From NCBI GenBank assembly GCA_902729315.2, contig LR746274.1:6135037-6199036 (forward strand): a DNA stretch of 64,000 nt. Reading direction: 5' to 3'. Under the pieces are notes generated by a model, which did no database searches, was not told where the DNA came from, and worked only from the letters and a program-made list of their open reading frames with translations. The position numbers were made by a program, and so were the translations under genes. Numbering within the stretch: the stretch's first letter is position 1; each line of letters starts with the position of its first letter. Positions 61,784 through 64,000 of the stretch are shown piece by piece. The stretch is from Spirodela intermedia. Taxonomy: Eukaryota; Streptophyta; Magnoliopsida; Alismatales; Araceae.

Positions 61784-61800
61784 AAACCCTACTATATATG
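61784..61800 (+). promoter_or_regulatory. telo-box and TATA box of the uS11 pseudogene
   Basis: AAACCCTA at 61784-61791 is followed by ctatatatg at 61792-61800, about 100 bp upstream of the ATG. This is the layout of plant ribosomal protein promoters and shows that the pseudogene arose by DNA duplication rather than from an mRNA. Confidence 0.65.
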
Positions 61801-61895
61801 TATCCTCCGGTTCCTGCTGGTGCCAGTGATCTGCAGAAGCAGTAGATTCTCCTCCGACGACTCCCTTCCTCCCGGCCAGCAGGAAGCCAGCAGCC

Positions 61896-62303
61896 ATGGT
61901 GATTGATGCTCGCTACTTCTCCCTCTCTCTCTCTCTCTCGGATTTCTTTGTTTCTCAGATGCGTGTTTTCGTCCGATCGCCACAGACCCACCAATTCTTC
62001 AGCCAAGTCAACAGTTTTAGCCTCTGTGGATTGGTTCGTTCGTGTGGTCTTCTGCAGTCGAGGAGGAAGACCAGGGAGCCGAAGGAGGAGAAACGGGACG
62101 CTTGGGGCGGCGGTGCGGAACGGCGAGCACGTTTCCGGCGTCGCCCACGTCTTCGCGTCGTTTGACGACACTTCCATCGTATGCTGCGTACTTGCTTCCC
62201 TGCCGATTTGTCCTCTGTAGTGACATAATCTTCAGCCTTGTTCTGACTTGTATGTAGCATGTCACTGATCTGTCCGGAAGGGAAACTCTCGTCCGTATCA
62301 CAG
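61896..62303 (+). pseudogene. RPS14: 40S ribosomal protein uS11 (RPS14) pseudogene, truncated
   Basis: Three exons of a uS11 gene can be read: 61896-61898 (the ATG alone), 62058-62178 and 62258-62303, with GT-AG introns. Recognisable pieces are SRRKTREPKEE, then after a frame change TLGAAVRNGEHVSGVAHVFA, and HVTDLSGRETLVRIT. Exon 2 is 121 nt instead of 120; one extra A near 62091 breaks the frame right after KEE. After the third exon's donor (62304) the remaining two thirds of the protein is not found anywhere up to 63007. Because introns and promoter are kept, it is a duplicated rather than retroposed copy. A functional uS11 gene must exist elsewhere. Intron 1 contains a CT run (about 61918-61939). 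Confidence 0.9.
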
Positions 62304-62340
62304 GTATGGTTCCTACTTCCAATTTGGTAACGCCACCTTT

Positions 62341-62445
62341 TGTTCATCTCCTCCCGTTGACCTTTTTGCATCGAGTGGATTGGAATCGTATATTCTGCTC
62401 GTCAGATGATGTTCATCTCCTCCCGTTGACCTTTTTACATCGAGT
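62341..62445. repeat. 36-bp direct repeat
   Basis: The 36-bp segment starting tgttcatctcctcccg and ending catcgagt occurs at 62341-62376 and again at 62410-62445, with one difference (tttttgcat versus tttttacat). The 69-bp period lies just after the truncation point of the uS11 pseudogene. Confidence 0.9.
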
Positions 62446-63007
62446 TCGAGGCATCAAGATGGGATCAACGTGGGTCTTGTGAAAAAGTCATTCGGAAAGC
62501 CTCTTGTCATGATGTTATGCACGAGTCTCTTGATATCTAGCCAGCGGAGAGAGTTCTCTGGAAAGCTTTCAGTTGCAATCACTGGCGCAGTGAATCCTTG
62601 TACTTGGGTAGCATAAATCTCGCCCTCATTTTCCCCGCTGAGGTTTACAATAATTCAAGTCAACGAGAATACCACTTTGGTGCTGATGTAAGTCAAACCG
62701 CTGACCATGTTTCTCAACGCCACACGGAGGTCAACTGATTCCATAGCATTAGCTCTGTTGTCGCGGAGTCTTTGCTCCAAGGAATGAGTGTGAGATTATG
62801 ATTATGACCATGCTGTTCTTGCCATGGTGTTTTTTTTTTTGTCTTAATTGAGTATTCATACTCTCATCACTATTGATCGGTGGCTCGCCCGCGAAAAACC
62901 CTGGGAAATTTAGAGTTTCTGCGGTGGAACCCTAATCGAGCAGGATGCCATTCATCGATCCTTCAATGTTTTCCTGTGGGAATAAAATAATAAAGCCTGT
63001 TGGTCGG
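62446..63007. other. intergenic, no gene seen
   Basis: No remaining uS11 exons and no other coding or RNA gene was recognised. The right end should include the 3' UTR of the following minus-strand gene. Confidence 0.5.
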
Positions 63008-63724
63008 TCAACCTGAGTTGAGCTGGACGAGGGGCGAGCGTGGGATCATGGAGGGCCGCGGCTCCTTGCCGGGTTCGTAGGGATGGTTCTCCCGGAACTC
63101 CTCCAGGAGCGCCTCCAGCGGCATTGCCCGCAGGGACTCGATCTTTCCCTTGCTCGGCAGCTCCGGGTCCGACCTCACCGGGGTCTCACCGCTCGGCTCG
63201 TAGCTCTGCGGGGAGGGAGAGAAACGCTCAGGTGAGTTATAGAGAGAGAAACGCGAGGCGCTCAGTTGAGTGGGTGGATGGGAAGTAACGGGTGTGCGGG
63301 GTTTGTAGAGAGAGAGGGAGGGGAAGGAGAGATGAGGGTTTGGTCTGGGATGATGGGCACGCTCGCTCATTCTGCGAGAAAATGATAAGCTTTAATATGA
63401 AAACCCAGTAGAGAGATGATGAGCAAGTTTTTTCAGCGTGAGTGGGCAGCAAACCGAATACTTTCGGCGAAAACCCAGTAGAGAGAGAGAGGGGGCAACA
63501 AATGGAATACTTTCGGCGAAAACCCTGTTGATATAATATATGTCGAGCGAGCGAGTGAGAGAGAGCATATGGGTTTGTAGAGAGAGAGAGGGGGCAACAA
63601 GTGAAAAATTTCTGCGAAAACCCCAGTATATATACGTCGAGAGAGAGGGGGAACAATGGAAAACTTTTCGCGAATAACCCAGTAAGAGATATATATATAT
63701 ATATATATATAGATAGAGAGAGAG

Positions 63725-63756
<32 letters not shown>

Positions 63757-63888
63757 GGGGGGACGGCCACTTGCCTTGTATCTCTCCTGTAGGGCCTTCT
63801 GAGCCTCTCGACCGATTTCTGACGCCTGGGTGGCGTGCGCCTCCCGCAGACCCTCAAGCAAGCCCTCGTGGGCTGAAACAGCAGCCAT
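63008..63888 (-). CDS. unknown small protein, 103 aa, probable GC-AG intron
   Basis: I do not recognise the family. Model: exon 1 63888-63775 (38 codons, starting MAAVSAHEGLLEGLREAHAT and ending LQERYK) and exon 2 63205-63008 (starting SYEPSGETPVRSDPELPSKG, containing MPLEALLEEFRENHPYEPGK, ending QLNSG). Exon 1 has no suitable GT; it ends AAG|GCAAGT, the strong consensus of GC-AG introns, and exon 2 begins after a good acceptor (tccccgcag) in the same phase. The first half is a likely amphipathic helix rich in Glu and Ala, the second is proline-rich and charged. No signal peptide or membrane segment. Exon 2 may instead end in a donor (ctcag|gttgac, 63014), which would extend the gene to the left. 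The intron holds a degenerate minisatellite and a GA run. Confidence 0.6.
63395..63700. repeat. degenerate minisatellite in intron of unknown gene
   Basis: Four to five degenerate copies of a unit of the form gagagagggggcaacaaatg...actttcggcgaaaacccagta, with copies near 63412, 63480, 63580 and 63640. It overlaps AT and GA runs and produces long artefactual open frames on the minus strand. Confidence 0.75.
63716..63756. repeat. (GA)n / GATA-type microsatellite
   Basis: GA runs interspersed with gata units just inside the GC donor end of the intron; CT in the transcript orientation. Confidence 0.9.
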
Positions 63889-64000
63889 TGTTCTTGACGA
63901 CGACCCCCTTCCGTGCTCCACAGCGCCTGCAGGATTTTTCTCACACCGATCAGCTCCATCTCACGATGCCTTCCCGAAAAGGGAATTTCCCGGGGCCTTC

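Noticed and set aside
63237-63959. 240- and 162-codon minus-strand ORFs at the right end
   Set aside because: They read through intron minisatellite and GA/CT runs; only the two short exons have normal protein composition.
1-64000. CRISPR arrays, operons, bacterial insertion sequences or phage genes
   Set aside because: The window is plant nuclear DNA with spliced genes; the repeats are long tandem units, LTRs or microsatellites, and none has regular repeat-spacer structure.

Overview
The window is nuclear DNA of a flowering plant. The protein genes carry many short GT-AG introns, their products are plant-type (a B3 transcription factor, an F-box protein, a plant LETM1-like protein, nicalin, ELM1, cytosolic ribosomal proteins), the promoters carry telo-boxes (AAACCCTA), and there is a Ty1/Copia retroelement. 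The GC-rich F-box and B3 exons would suit a monocot, but the species cannot be named from the sequence.

Layout. An intronless eS17 gene (812-1249, minus) is followed by about 27 kb of AT-rich repeat DNA. This is two near-identical 11,766-bp direct units (1714-13479 and 13480-25245), a third identical start of 639 bp (25246-25884), and an older, diverged relative of the same unit (25885-28585). Each full unit holds the same decayed Copia element with two recognisable LTRs. The diverged relative lacks that element, so it shows the empty site.

The gene-rich right half contains, in order: a short B3/NGA-like repressor gene (28721-29332, minus); a 21-exon LETM1-like gene (31204-40029, minus); an F-box gene with a C-terminal membrane anchor (41758-42690, plus); a nicalin pseudogene (43875-44403); ribosomal protein eS7 (45542-46871, minus); an F-box pseudogene (47335-47745); intact 14-exon nicalin (48128-55805, plus); mitochondrial fission factor ELM1 (56574-60864, minus); tRNA-Leu(UAG) (61072-61151, plus); a truncated uS11 pseudogene (61896-62303, plus); and a two-exon gene of unknown function with a probable GC-AG intron (63008-63888, minus).

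How the parts relate. The genes are independent housekeeping or regulatory units; there is no operon and no evident joint pathway. The notable structure is duplication. An F-box/nicalin block was duplicated and then decayed reciprocally: one copy kept the F-box gene and lost nicalin, the other kept nicalin and lost the F-box. The left half records an old duplication, a Copia insertion in one copy, and then a very recent tandem amplification (or an assembly artefact). All exon models were derived by eye from splice signals, reading-frame continuity and protein-family knowledge; no alignment or database search was run.
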